DNA from: JAICLL01 sp035252155
Lineage (GTDB): Bacteria > Planctomycetota > Planctomycetia > Pirellulales > JAICIG01
Reading direction: 5' to 3'
Assembly: GCA_035252155.1 (NCBI GenBank)
Contig: DATFDL010000623.1
Span: 1 to 16,438 of the forward strand
DNA: 16,438 nt
Under the pieces are notes generated by a model. It saw only the letters and a list, made by a program, of their open reading frames with translations, made no database searches and was not told the origin of the DNA. Numbering within the stretch: position 1 is the first letter of the stretch; each line of letters starts with the position of its first letter. Below are positions 1 to 6,532 of this stretch, piece by piece. Made by a program: the position numbers and the translations under genes.

Positions 1-1
1 C

Positions 2-115
2 CTTCGAGAAACTAACAGGGGCCGGCGGTGCGGCTTGTTCTTGCGCGGATGCCGCGGCGCCGCACGCGACGATGAGGCTTAGAGGCGATAAAACGCTAAC
101 GATGACTCGCCGCAT
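2..115 (-). CDS. N-terminal fragment of an exported protein (possibly planctomycete cytochrome c/WD40 type), cut by window edge
   Basis: Thirty-eight codons read open on the minus strand from an ATG at 115 to the left edge. The start MRRVIVSVLSPLSLIVAC is a typical signal peptide: Arg-Arg followed by a hydrophobic core. A cleavage site after ASA-Q is likely, and a lipid-type Cys at residue 18 is possible. The stretch then becomes Ala/Pro-rich and ends with PAPVSFSK at the edge. On the minus strand AGGA lies nine bases before the ATG, which supports this start. In planctomycetes a signal peptide followed by a PVSF-[SM]-K type sequence commonly opens proteins with an N-terminal planctomycete cytochrome C domain and WD40 repeats; that assignment is inference, because the heme motif would lie outside the window. 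It follows the DUF1549/DUF1553 gene in the same direction with 149 bases between, so both may belong to one secreted-protein cluster. Confidence 0.72.
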   Translation of the reverse strand, partial: MRRVIVSVLSPLSLIVACGAAASAQEQAAPPAPVSFSK

Positions 116-150
116 TCGGATATTCCTGTTGGAAGATGGAAGTTGCTTCT

Positions 151-185
151 CCGGTGGCTGGGGCAGAGCCTTGGCGATGCCCCGG
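151..185. repeat. Hairpin repeat family D, copy 1
   Basis: The first 20 bases (CCGGTGGCTGGGGCAGAGCC) match 8867-8886 exactly, and both copies end in ATGCCCCGG after a variable spacer. Within the repeat CTGGGGCA can pair with TGCCCCGG (one G-T wobble), leaving a 12-base loop. It lies in the gap between the DUF1549/DUF1553 stop and the next start on the minus strand, beside a GTAG-headed pair. There is no GTAG head, so I keep it as a separate family. Confidence 0.8.
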
Positions 186-189
186 CAAG

Positions 190-265
190 GTAGCCCCGGC
201 TCTCCGTGGCGGGGACAGCGGTGCCCAAGGCGACCGCAACCTCCGTCACGGAGTGTCGGAGCTAC
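190..265. repeat. GTAG-headed inverted pair (REPIN-like) at the 3' end of the DUF1549/DUF1553 gene
   Basis: The left arm 190-214 reads GTAG, then CCCCG, a TCTCCGT loop region and CGGGG. The right arm 241-265, read on the minus strand, is GTAG, CTCCG, ACTCCGT loop region, CGGAG. The arms match at 20 of 25 positions. Two of the five differences (arm positions 6 and 24) swap a C-G pair for T-A, so the stem is preserved. Each arm folds as five base pairs, one mismatch and one more pair around a seven-base loop. On the minus strand the right arm's GTAG directly follows the last sense codon, giving tandem TAG TAG stops. The pair could act as a 3' hairpin for the upstream gene. Confidence 0.75.
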
Positions 266-2775
266 TAATGTTGAAACAAAAACTCGTTGGCATTCAATAA
301 CGCCCAGCAGACGTCTTCCAGGCCGCGTAACTGATCGCCGCTGGCGGCGATGTGGTTGACGGCCGTCGTCATTTCGGCCTCGTTGGGCTTCCGCGCGAAC
401 GCCGCTAAATACAACTCGGTGATGATGTCGTTATTCGTCTTGCCGGTCTTTAAAAGCTGCCGGAAGCGATTGTTTTCATCGCGTACCTTCGAGTGTACCA
501 GCGGCCCGTTGATCATCTGCAACGCCTGCGACAGGTTCGATTCGCTCGACCGCTCGCACTGGCAGGCCGTTTCTCGGGCGGGCTGGCCAAAAACCTTTAA
601 GAAGTAATTGTCGACATCGGGGCTGGGCAACTGAGTGGCCCGCGTGCCGGCCGGCAGGCCCGCGTACTTTTCGGCCACGCTGGTCACCTGGCAGATCGCG
701 TCGAGCAATTGTTCGGCCGTCAGCAGGCGGGTCTTGGCGTGCGAGAAGTACTTAACATCGCCCTTATTGAACTCGTTTTTGCGCGAGCTCAATTGATACG
801 TGCGGCTGGCCAAGATTGTGCGGATGATGTACTTGCGGTCGAAACCGTGGTCGACAAAGTCGCGCGCCAGAGCGTCGAGCAGCGCCGCGCTGGAGGGCGG
901 GTTTGAATCGCGGAAATCATCGACCGGATCGACAATGCCGCGGCCCAGCAGATGCCCCCAGATGCGATTCACCTCGACCTTTGCAAAAAAGGGATTATCG
1001 GGACGCACCAGCCAATCGACCAGCGCTGGCCTCCGATCGGCCTCGCCCGCCATGTCGGCGTCGCCGGTAAGCGGCAGCCAGGGCTTCATCTGTTTGCCGG
1101 TGCGGGGCTGCGTGACTTCGCCGCCGCGGGCCACCCACACCACCAGCTCTTCAGGCCGGGCGCTTTGCTTGCGCTGCACGCGGTTGAAGAACGCCCCAAT
1201 GCCATAATAGTTGTCTTGCGTCCACCGCTCGAAGGGATGATTGTGACACTTGGCGCATTGAATGCGAATGCCCAGGAAAAGCTGCGAAGTGGTTTCAGTG
1301 CAGTCGTTCGTTTCTCCCGCCGTGCGGAAATAGTTCGCCGGCGGATTGTCGAACGTGCTGCCATCGGCGGTCAGCAGCTCACGAGCGAACTCATCGTAAC
1401 GCATGTTGGTGCGCCAGGCATCGACCAGCCAGTGATGAAATTTTGGGACGCCGCTGGCGGTGACCTTGTTCGTGCGCAGGCGAAGCAGGTCGGCCCACTT
1501 CAACGCCCAAAAGTCGGCGAATTCGGGCCGTTCGACCAGCGATTCGATGAGCTTCGTTCGCTTGTTTGCGTCGGCGTCGGCCAAAAACGCCTGGCTTTCG
1601 GTCACAGTCGGCAGCTCGCCGATCACATCCAAGTAGACGCGCCGCACGAACTCTTCGTCGGTGCAAAGATCGGAAGGAGCGATCTGCAACTGCCGCAGTT
1701 TTTCGAAAGCGAATTTGTCGATGTAGTTGTTTTCGGGCGGGTTGGGCCATTGAAAGCCCGGCACGTCTTTGAGAAACATCAGGTACGCCGTCTCGATTTT
1801 CTCCAGATAACGCACCAGGATGGCGGCCTCGCCGCGATCTTGTCCGACCACCAACCCATTCGCGTCGACGGTGGCGACCGCTTCATCCGAACTGGAATAG
1901 GCGGCCAACTGCGTGATGTCGCGCACCGAGCCGTCAGAAAAATGCGCCAGCACGTGCAACTGCTGGGCATGGGCCGGGCGGTGCAAAATGCGCTGCCGCG
2001 GATAGACATCGACTTTGACGCACGTAGGCGCGTCGGCCGGATCGACCTGGCAGCCCTGGGCGATCCAGTCGCGCAAAATGGCGTAACTGGGGTCTTCCTT
2101 GCGCAGCCGGCGGCCGCCGCCGTGGGCGACCTGCATCAACGGCTTTTCGAGCAGCAGGCTTTTTTCAGGCTCAAACAGGTTTGTGCGTCGGTTAAACGAC
2201 TCACGCACGAGCGTCACGGTGTCGACCGCGGGATCATACGCCCGTAGCGACATGCGAAAGCCGCCCTTGCCGCTGGGCGAACCGTGGCAGGCGCCCTGGT
2301 TGCAGCCTTGTTTCGACAGCGCGGCGAGCGTGCCGTAGTTGAAGCTTACCCGCTCGGGCTGTTCCTGGCCCGATACTTCGACGGGCGTCTTCACTTCTTT
2401 GCCGGCGACATGCACCATGATTTCGGCTTGGCCATTCGCCACAGGCACGGCGACCGCGCCGGCCATCTTAACGATCTGTTCATTGGTCGAGGCAAACTGA
2501 GCCGCCCGCGTCAGGTCTTGCACGCCGCCGCCGGTGTAGTAGCCGGTGACGACAAGCTGCATCTTGGCCCGCGTGCCCGACAGTTTGACTTGCGGCGGAT
2601 AGACTTCGATACGTTCGGGCGTGCCGACGACGACCGGCTCCAGCACCGGTCCGGCGGAGTCTGCGGCGATGATCGGGTGGATGCACGCCAAGAGCACCAG
2701 ACCGGCGAACACGGCGGCGGTGCAGACCATCTTGTTCCAGCGCCCCGAGCAATGTTGATCGTCGTGCTTTCGCAT
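265..2775 (-). CDS. Secreted DUF1549/DUF1553 protein with bacterial Ig-like domains and heme-like motifs
   Basis: 836 residues. The frame stays open to 2928, but the start chosen is ATG 2775: GAGGG precedes it, a signal peptide follows (hydrophobic core about 17-37), and the upstream extension is encoded by repeat A. A lipobox-like LLAC at 28-31 leaves lipoprotein anchoring possible. In order: an Ig-like (BIG2-type) region about 53-125, a CNQGACHG motif at 158-165 (CX4CH), a second Ig-like region about 254-323, DUF1549 about 350-540 containing CAKCHNHPFERW (canonical CXXCH at 507-511), and DUF1553 about 583-830. This architecture is a hallmark planctomycete family of unproven function, often suggested to act in extracytoplasmic redox or polymer breakdown. 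Such genes commonly travel with DUF1501 and PPC proteins; here the PPC gene is upstream but no DUF1501 gene follows within the visible part. Confidence 0.95.
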   Translation of the reverse strand: MRKHDDQHCSGRWNKMVCTAAVFAGLVLLACIHPIIAADSAGPVLEPVVVGTPERIEVYPPQVKLSGTRAKMQLVVTGYYTGGGVQDLTRAAQFASTNEQIVKMAGAVAVPVANGQAEIMVHVAGKEVKTPVEVSGQEQPERVSFNYGTLAALSKQGCNQGACHGSPSGKGGFRMSLRAYDPAVDTVTLVRESFNRRTNLFEPEKSLLLEKPLMQVAHGGGRRLRKEDPSYAILRDWIAQGCQVDPADAPTCVKVDVYPRQRILHRPAHAQQLHVLAHFSDGSVRDITQLAAYSSSDEAVATVDANGLVVGQDRGEAAILVRYLEKIETAYLMFLKDVPGFQWPNPPENNYIDKFAFEKLRQLQIAPSDLCTDEEFVRRVYLDVIGELPTVTESQAFLADADANKRTKLIESLVERPEFADFWALKWADLLRLRTNKVTASGVPKFHHWLVDAWRTNMRYDEFARELLTADGSTFDNPPANYFRTAGETNDCTETTSQLFLGIRIQCAKCHNHPFERWTQDNYYGIGAFFNRVQRKQSARPEELVVWVARGGEVTQPRTGKQMKPWLPLTGDADMAGEADRRPALVDWLVRPDNPFFAKVEVNRIWGHLLGRGIVDPVDDFRDSNPPSSAALLDALARDFVDHGFDRKYIIRTILASRTYQLSSRKNEFNKGDVKYFSHAKTRLLTAEQLLDAICQVTSVAEKYAGLPAGTRATQLPSPDVDNYFLKVFGQPARETACQCERSSESNLSQALQMINGPLVHSKVRDENNRFRQLLKTGKTNNDIITELYLAAFARKPNEAEMTTAVNHIAASGDQLRGLEDVCWALLNANEFLFQH

Positions 2776-2855
2776 AGCCAATCCCTCGTAGTACGACTTC
2801 GTTGTATTTCGGTCGTGGTCCAAATCGGATTTAAAAATCAAAACCGGCGGTGGCC

Positions 2856-2947
2856 TCTGTAGCGAACGGACTCCGTGCCGTTCCGTGATCTGCGATTCGG
2901 CCTCGCGCCGCCCCTCGCGGAACGGCACGGAGTCCGTTTCCTACAGA
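2856..2947. repeat. GTAG-headed inverted pair A (REPIN-like)
   Basis: Two 27-base arms, 2859-2885 and 2918-2944 (inverted), match at 25 of 27 positions. TCTGTAG and CTACAGA bound the element, with 32 bases between the arms. Each arm is itself a palindrome: GAACGG pairs with CCGTTC around ACTCCGTG. It lies in the 248-base gap between the PPC gene and the DUF1549/DUF1553 gene. It is homologous, in inverted orientation, to pair B at 6263-6355: 24 of 32 aligned central bases match. A promoter for the DUF1549/DUF1553 gene, if any, would have to fall in 2776-2855; I see no clear one. Confidence 0.88.
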
Positions 2948-2989
2948 CCCAAAAGGCAGTTGGTCCTTTTGAATGTCAAAAACGTGCTG

Positions 2990-3013
2990 CCGGCCACAAG
3001 GGCCGGGGCTACC
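2990..3013 (-). repeat. GTAG-headed single palindrome, family E
   Basis: Read on the minus strand it has a GTAG head, then CCCCGGCC, a short loop and GGCCGG (six paired bases, CCGGCC with GGCCGG). The 24 bases are identical to 13443-13466 and match 13416-13439 at 21 positions. It begins ten bases after the PPC gene stop, the usual place for a REP element at the 3' end of a gene. Confidence 0.78.
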
Positions 3014-3023
3014 TCCGAAAAAA

Positions 3024-5315
3024 CTACTGTACCACGGCCAGGGCCACGACCGGACTTTCGATCGTGACTTGTTTTTCTTTCACCTTGGTCGTCGCGACGG
3101 CCGAGATGCCGACCTCGCCCAACGGTGCTTCGGCGGCCGCCGTGACGTCGACTTCGATCTCGTTCTGTCCCTCCGCGAGCGTAATTTCAGCCGGGGCATT
3201 CATGCCGGTCGGCAAGTTTTTCAGTCGCAAGGTGATCGCGCCGGCCGCGGCAGCGGTCCTGGCGACGGTCAGCTTCACTTTTTGGTTGGCGCCTCGTTTC
3301 ACGGGCCCGGCGGGGGCAACTGTCACCTCCAGCGGCCGAACGACACGCAGCACCGCATTGTCGATGATGACTTGCTTCGGCTGATTTTGGAAAGTCGACG
3401 AGCCGACGATGCGAAAGCGGTAGTCGCCCTCGGCCAGCGAGCCGGGACCGGTCAGTTGAACCGCCGCCTGCGGCTGCCCCTTGGCGATGGGGGTGACGGC
3501 GGCCGTCACGCCCGGCGGCAGGCCATCGACCGCCAATGAAATGACGTCGTCAAAGCCGTTCGACTTGGTGGCTTTGACATTGAACGAGGCGGCTCCGGCA
3601 ATCTGTGCGAATGGCACCGGCGAAGGCTCGACTGCGAGCTGAAAGAAGTCGGCAAATACCGGCCCGACGCCCAGACCCACCAGACCATCAAGCGCCGCCG
3701 GCGGATACGGAAGGCCGTTCCACTCTTTGCGGAGCGCCGCCAACGTACTGGCAGTGGCCCGCACATCGGCGTCGCCGATCTTCGCTTGTCCGACGATCTG
3801 CATGGTGTGCAGTTGCCCCGGTTCGAGCCGGGCCGGCACGGTGACGCTCAACACCGTTTCATTCTTGCCTTCGGGAATGACATTGTTGACCAGCACAAAA
3901 CCATCGCCCGCGCCGGCGACGCTGAGCGTGATTGGCCCGTTATAGTCGCGACGGGCACTGGTCACTTTGGCGGCGAACACGCCCGAGCGAGGCACGTCAT
4001 ATTTCTCGGCCTCCACGGCCAGAGCAAACCCAGCTTGATAGGGCTGAATCTCAATTCGATAGCAGTATTCAGGGCCGCCGCGATGCAGCAGGTCTTCGAC
4101 CATCAGGCGATAAACGCCATCTTCCGGGAATGTGAAGTTGATCGCACCTTCCTCGGTGCCGGCGTCTTCGGCTTCGACGAGCAATCCGCCCGCCGCGTTG
4201 TAGATTCGCAGAAACAGATCGCTGGGCGAACCGATGCTGCGCGTGCGACCTGCAAACACAAGCCGCTCGCCCTTCTTGGCCGAAAACTCGTAAAAGTCGC
4301 GGTCCTTGGCCGTCTGCAATCGCCCGCTGATCGCCCAGGCGGCCGCAATGGCCGTAGCGGTTTCCGGCGTGTCGTTCGGCTCAAACTCGACCTGTTCCGG
4401 GCCCGTCGAGGCGATCAACGTCAACGGCGACGAGCCTTGTCCTTGTGGAAACTTGACCGCCATCGGCAACTGCCCACCGGCAAGCTCGCTTGGCACCGTA
4501 ACGTTCATCGGGGCTACGGCATCGGCCACCGGCCCAGCGGCCACCAGCTTGGGCGTACTGCCTTTGGGCGCGCCCAGCGGAAACGGCGTGTTGACCAACG
4601 GGAAATTGCCGATTCGTAGTCGATAGCGATGGTTCGGGCTGCCCTGATAGCGAATGTCGCGCACTTCCAGGTAGTAATCGCCTGGCGATGCGAACTGGTG
4701 CACAAACCTGCAATCGGCCCCAATGCCTGGCTCGTCATCGCTGTAAGCCAGCTCGCGGCCGGCGGCATCGAGTAGGCGGATAACCGGATCGAGGGCCGAG
4801 CCGAGCCGGCGGGCCACGACCTCGACGCTGATTCGCTGGCCGGCGGCGGCGGTGAGTTTATAAAAGTCGTAGCTCTCGGCCTCGCACGCGCCATCGACGG
4901 CGGTGGGAACGTTGAGCGACTGAGCGGTAGGAATGGTCTTGTTATTGCCGTTGTCGCTGACGCTCGCCAGATCGTCGACCATCACCAGCCGCAGGTTCGA
5001 CGCGCCCTTGCCGGTGGCCAGCCGCAGTCCGTAGATACCCACCGGGGTCTCGGCCGGCAGCGTCACGCGATAGACCAGTTGATCGGCTTTTGTGCCGTTG
5101 CCGTCGATGCCAGGCGCCAATTCGACCTTCGCCGCCGGCATGTTCGACCAGACGGCGGTGGGCGATGCCAGATTGCCGCCGAAGAGCGCCAGGTCAGTAG
5201 CCTGGCCGGGCAACGCCGCGGCGGGAACCAAGTAGCCGACTGACGGCGGCTGAGCGAGGGCATCGCCGGCGGTGATGGCTGCAACTACCAGAGCTGCCGT
5301 CAGAAGTTGCTTCAT
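3024..5315 (-). CDS. Secreted protein with two pre-peptidase C-terminal (PPC) domains
   Basis: 763 residues. The start chosen is ATG 5315, preceded by GAGGA, because it opens a clean signal peptide (MKQLLTAALVVAAITAGDALA, cleavage near 21); the frame upstream of it has no protein-like character. An early beta-rich Ig-like stretch spans about 25-115. A first PPC domain lies about 145-235 (YDFYKLTAAAGQ to DYYLEVRD) and a second about 312-425. The second is introduced by the FEPNDTPETA motif that commonly precedes this fold, and contains DFYEFSAKKGE. The rest, about 430-763, is further beta-sandwich-like sequence. No protease or hydrolase motif is visible, so a binding or structural role outside the cytoplasm is more likely than catalysis. 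It is the first gene of a minus-strand set followed by the DUF1549/DUF1553 gene, a pairing common in planctomycetes. The precise function is unknown. Confidence 0.92.
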   Translation of the reverse strand: MKQLLTAALVVAAITAGDALAQPPSVGYLVPAAALPGQATDLALFGGNLASPTAVWSNMPAAKVELAPGIDGNGTKADQLVYRVTLPAETPVGIYGLRLATGKGASNLRLVMVDDLASVSDNGNNKTIPTAQSLNVPTAVDGACEAESYDFYKLTAAAGQRISVEVVARRLGSALDPVIRLLDAAGRELAYSDDEPGIGADCRFVHQFASPGDYYLEVRDIRYQGSPNHRYRLRIGNFPLVNTPFPLGAPKGSTPKLVAAGPVADAVAPMNVTVPSELAGGQLPMAVKFPQGQGSSPLTLIASTGPEQVEFEPNDTPETATAIAAAWAISGRLQTAKDRDFYEFSAKKGERLVFAGRTRSIGSPSDLFLRIYNAAGGLLVEAEDAGTEEGAINFTFPEDGVYRLMVEDLLHRGGPEYCYRIEIQPYQAGFALAVEAEKYDVPRSGVFAAKVTSARRDYNGPITLSVAGAGDGFVLVNNVIPEGKNETVLSVTVPARLEPGQLHTMQIVGQAKIGDADVRATASTLAALRKEWNGLPYPPAALDGLVGLGVGPVFADFFQLAVEPSPVPFAQIAGAASFNVKATKSNGFDDVISLAVDGLPPGVTAAVTPIAKGQPQAAVQLTGPGSLAEGDYRFRIVGSSTFQNQPKQVIIDNAVLRVVRPLEVTVAPAGPVKRGANQKVKLTVARTAAAAGAITLRLKNLPTGMNAPAEITLAEGQNEIEVDVTAAAEAPLGEVGISAVATTKVKEKQVTIESPVVALAVVQ

Positions 5316-5477
5316 CGCAGCTTGGTCCTCGGGCGTGGTGGGTGTGGAGGTCAGGCGGGAGACCGTTGATGCGCCAGCGGCCCTTCGGCCGCGGGCAATC
5401 GCATCCAATGGTCTGGATGGATTATAAGGTCGCGCGCGGGGCCGCCGCAAGTATCTGGCATGGTCCGCCGCCAACCC
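5316..5477. other. Gene-free upstream region of the PPC gene
   Basis: This is the left half of the 324-base gap between the divergent PPC gene and HAD remnant. Apart from the Shine-Dalgarno-like GAGGA for the PPC gene I see no gene, repeat or convincing -35/-10 pair. The right half is occupied by repeat element C. Confidence 0.5.
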
Positions 5478-5630
5478 GTAGAACGGAATTTATTCCGTTC
5501 GCGTCCGTAGGACGACCTTTCAATCGCCCGTCGAGTCTCATGATGGACGACCTAGGAAGGTCGTCCTACGGGCCGTTGTCGCGATCGGACGCCCATGAGT
5601 AACTATGAAACGGAATGAATTCCGTTCTAC
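5478..5630. repeat. Nested GTAG-headed palindromes (element C)
   Basis: The outer arms are 5478-5501 and 5607-5630 (inverted). They match at 21 of 24 positions, and each is GTAG followed by the palindrome AACGGAAT/ATTCCGTT. Inside lies a second, unrelated pair. Its right arm 5545-5569, on the minus strand, is a near-perfect GTAG hairpin: nine pairs, GGACGACCT with AGGTCGTCC, and a four-base loop. Its left partner at 5507-5521 keeps only the GTAG head and first half (14 of 15 matching). The element fills the gap between divergent genes and ends nine bases before the HAD start codon. Confidence 0.85.
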
Positions 5631-5639
5631 GACACGAAT

Positions 5640-6232
5640 ATGCCGATTCGCGGGCTGATCTTCGATCTCGATGGCACGCTGGTAGATTCGGGGCTCGACT
5701 TCGAGCAGATGCGATGCGAAATGGGTCTTGCGCCGGGGTCGCCGTTGCTGGAGTCGCTGGCCTCGCTGAGCGACGCCGAGGCCCAGCGCTGCCGCCAAAT
5801 ACTTGCCCGGCACGAACGGGCGGGAGCCGAACGCGCCGTGTTGATGCCCGGCGTCGCCGAGTTTCTGGCCGAGGTAACCGCACGAGGGATTCGCTGTGCC
5901 GTGTTCACTCGCAACGGCCGTGAGATCGCACGGCTGACGCTCGATCGCCTGGCGCTGAATGTCGAGACAATCGTGGCTCGCGAAGACGCCCCCATCAAGC
6001 CCAACCCGACCGGCACTTGGCAATCTGCAAGTCGTGGTGCCTGCAGCCCACAGAAGTGGCGATGGTCGGCGATTATCGCTTCGACATCCTCGCGGGCCGG
6101 CAGGCGGGCGTAAGAACCGTCTGCTATGCGGCCCGGCGGAACGCCCGCGAAGTCGAAAGCTGGGGCGCCGACTTTTACCTCGCATGCTTTACCGCGCCCG
6201 AGGCGTTTTGGCAGTGGGCCCAAAGCGTCTGA
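5640..6232 (+). pseudogene. HAD-superfamily hydrolase (phosphatase-like), broken by one frameshift
   Basis: The first frame gives 125 sensible residues. Motif I is FDLDGTLVDS (nucleophile Asp9, acid/base Asp11), motif II the Thr of VFTRN (about 90), and motif III the Lys of IKPNP (120). Around 6014-6017 the homology moves to another frame, which continues LAICKSWCLQPTEVAMVGDYRFDILAG and supplies motif IV (GDxxxD), ending at the TGA at 6230. Restoring one base would give about 197 residues, the usual length of a HAD-IA or phosphoglycolate-phosphatase-like enzyme. A small cap lies between motifs I and II. No slippery heptamer is visible, so programmed frameshifting is unlikely; a recent one-base deletion or a sequence error is simplest. 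No Shine-Dalgarno site precedes the ATG, which begins nine bases after element C. The substrate cannot be told. Confidence 0.85.
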
Positions 6233-6532
6233 GCCCAAGGTCATCCTTACTCGATGGACCTGTCTGTAGGGAACGCCCTCCGTGGCGTTCCGGCGAGGGG
6301 CGAATTGACGTCGAATCGCAGTTCGCGGAACGCCACGGAGGGCGTTCCCTACAGACGTTTTGGGGCAAAACCACCTTTAACGACGCCGTTCAGCCGCCGA
6401 AGGCGATTTCGGCGATCTCTGTCGAAACGGATGAGGCTCAAGCCGTATGACTAGAGCCGCCGCCGCCCGCGGACTACACTTGAAGGCCCAAACCCTCCAC
6501 TTTTTTTGCCGCCACGCTGAACGACTCGCTCC
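6233..6532. other. 300-base intergenic region: repeat pair B, otherwise empty
   Basis: This separates the HAD remnant from the glycoside hydrolase gene. It holds repeat pair B at 6263-6355. The remaining 6356-6532 has a T-run at 6501-6507 but no hairpin before it, and I see no RNA gene, recognisable promoter or small reading frame with a ribosome binding site. Confidence 0.5.
6263..6355. repeat. GTAG-headed inverted pair B (REPIN-like)
   Basis: Two 27-base arms, 6266-6292 and 6326-6352 (inverted), are perfect reverse complements, bounded by TCTGTAG and CTACAGA with 33 bases between. Each arm also folds on itself: GGAACGCC pairs with GGCGTTCC (eight pairs) around the loop CTCCGT. Compared with pair A, arm positions 11 and 20 change together (G-C to C-G), keeping the stem. 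It starts 30 bases after the HAD stop and could also end that transcript. Confidence 0.9.

Noticed and set aside
72..359. 95-codon plus-strand frame at the left edge
   Set aside because: It crosses two repeat elements and is antisense to the signal-peptide start and the end of the DUF1549/DUF1553 gene.
952..2247. 431-codon open frame on the plus strand
   Set aside because: It is antisense to the well-supported DUF1549/DUF1553 gene; such long shadows are usual in GC-rich DNA, and its translation has no recognisable motif or signal.
3014..3023. T-run after the PPC gene stop (minus strand) as an intrinsic terminator
   Set aside because: The six Ts follow the stop directly, but no stable hairpin precedes them.
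6005..6020. Programmed ribosomal frameshift in the HAD gene
   Set aside because: There is no slippery heptamer and no obvious stimulatory hairpin; mutation or sequence error is simpler.
2856..6355. Reading the inverted repeats as a CRISPR array or a composite transposon
   Set aside because: There is no regular direct-repeat/spacer pattern and no cas or transposase gene; the two pairs simply flank unrelated genes.
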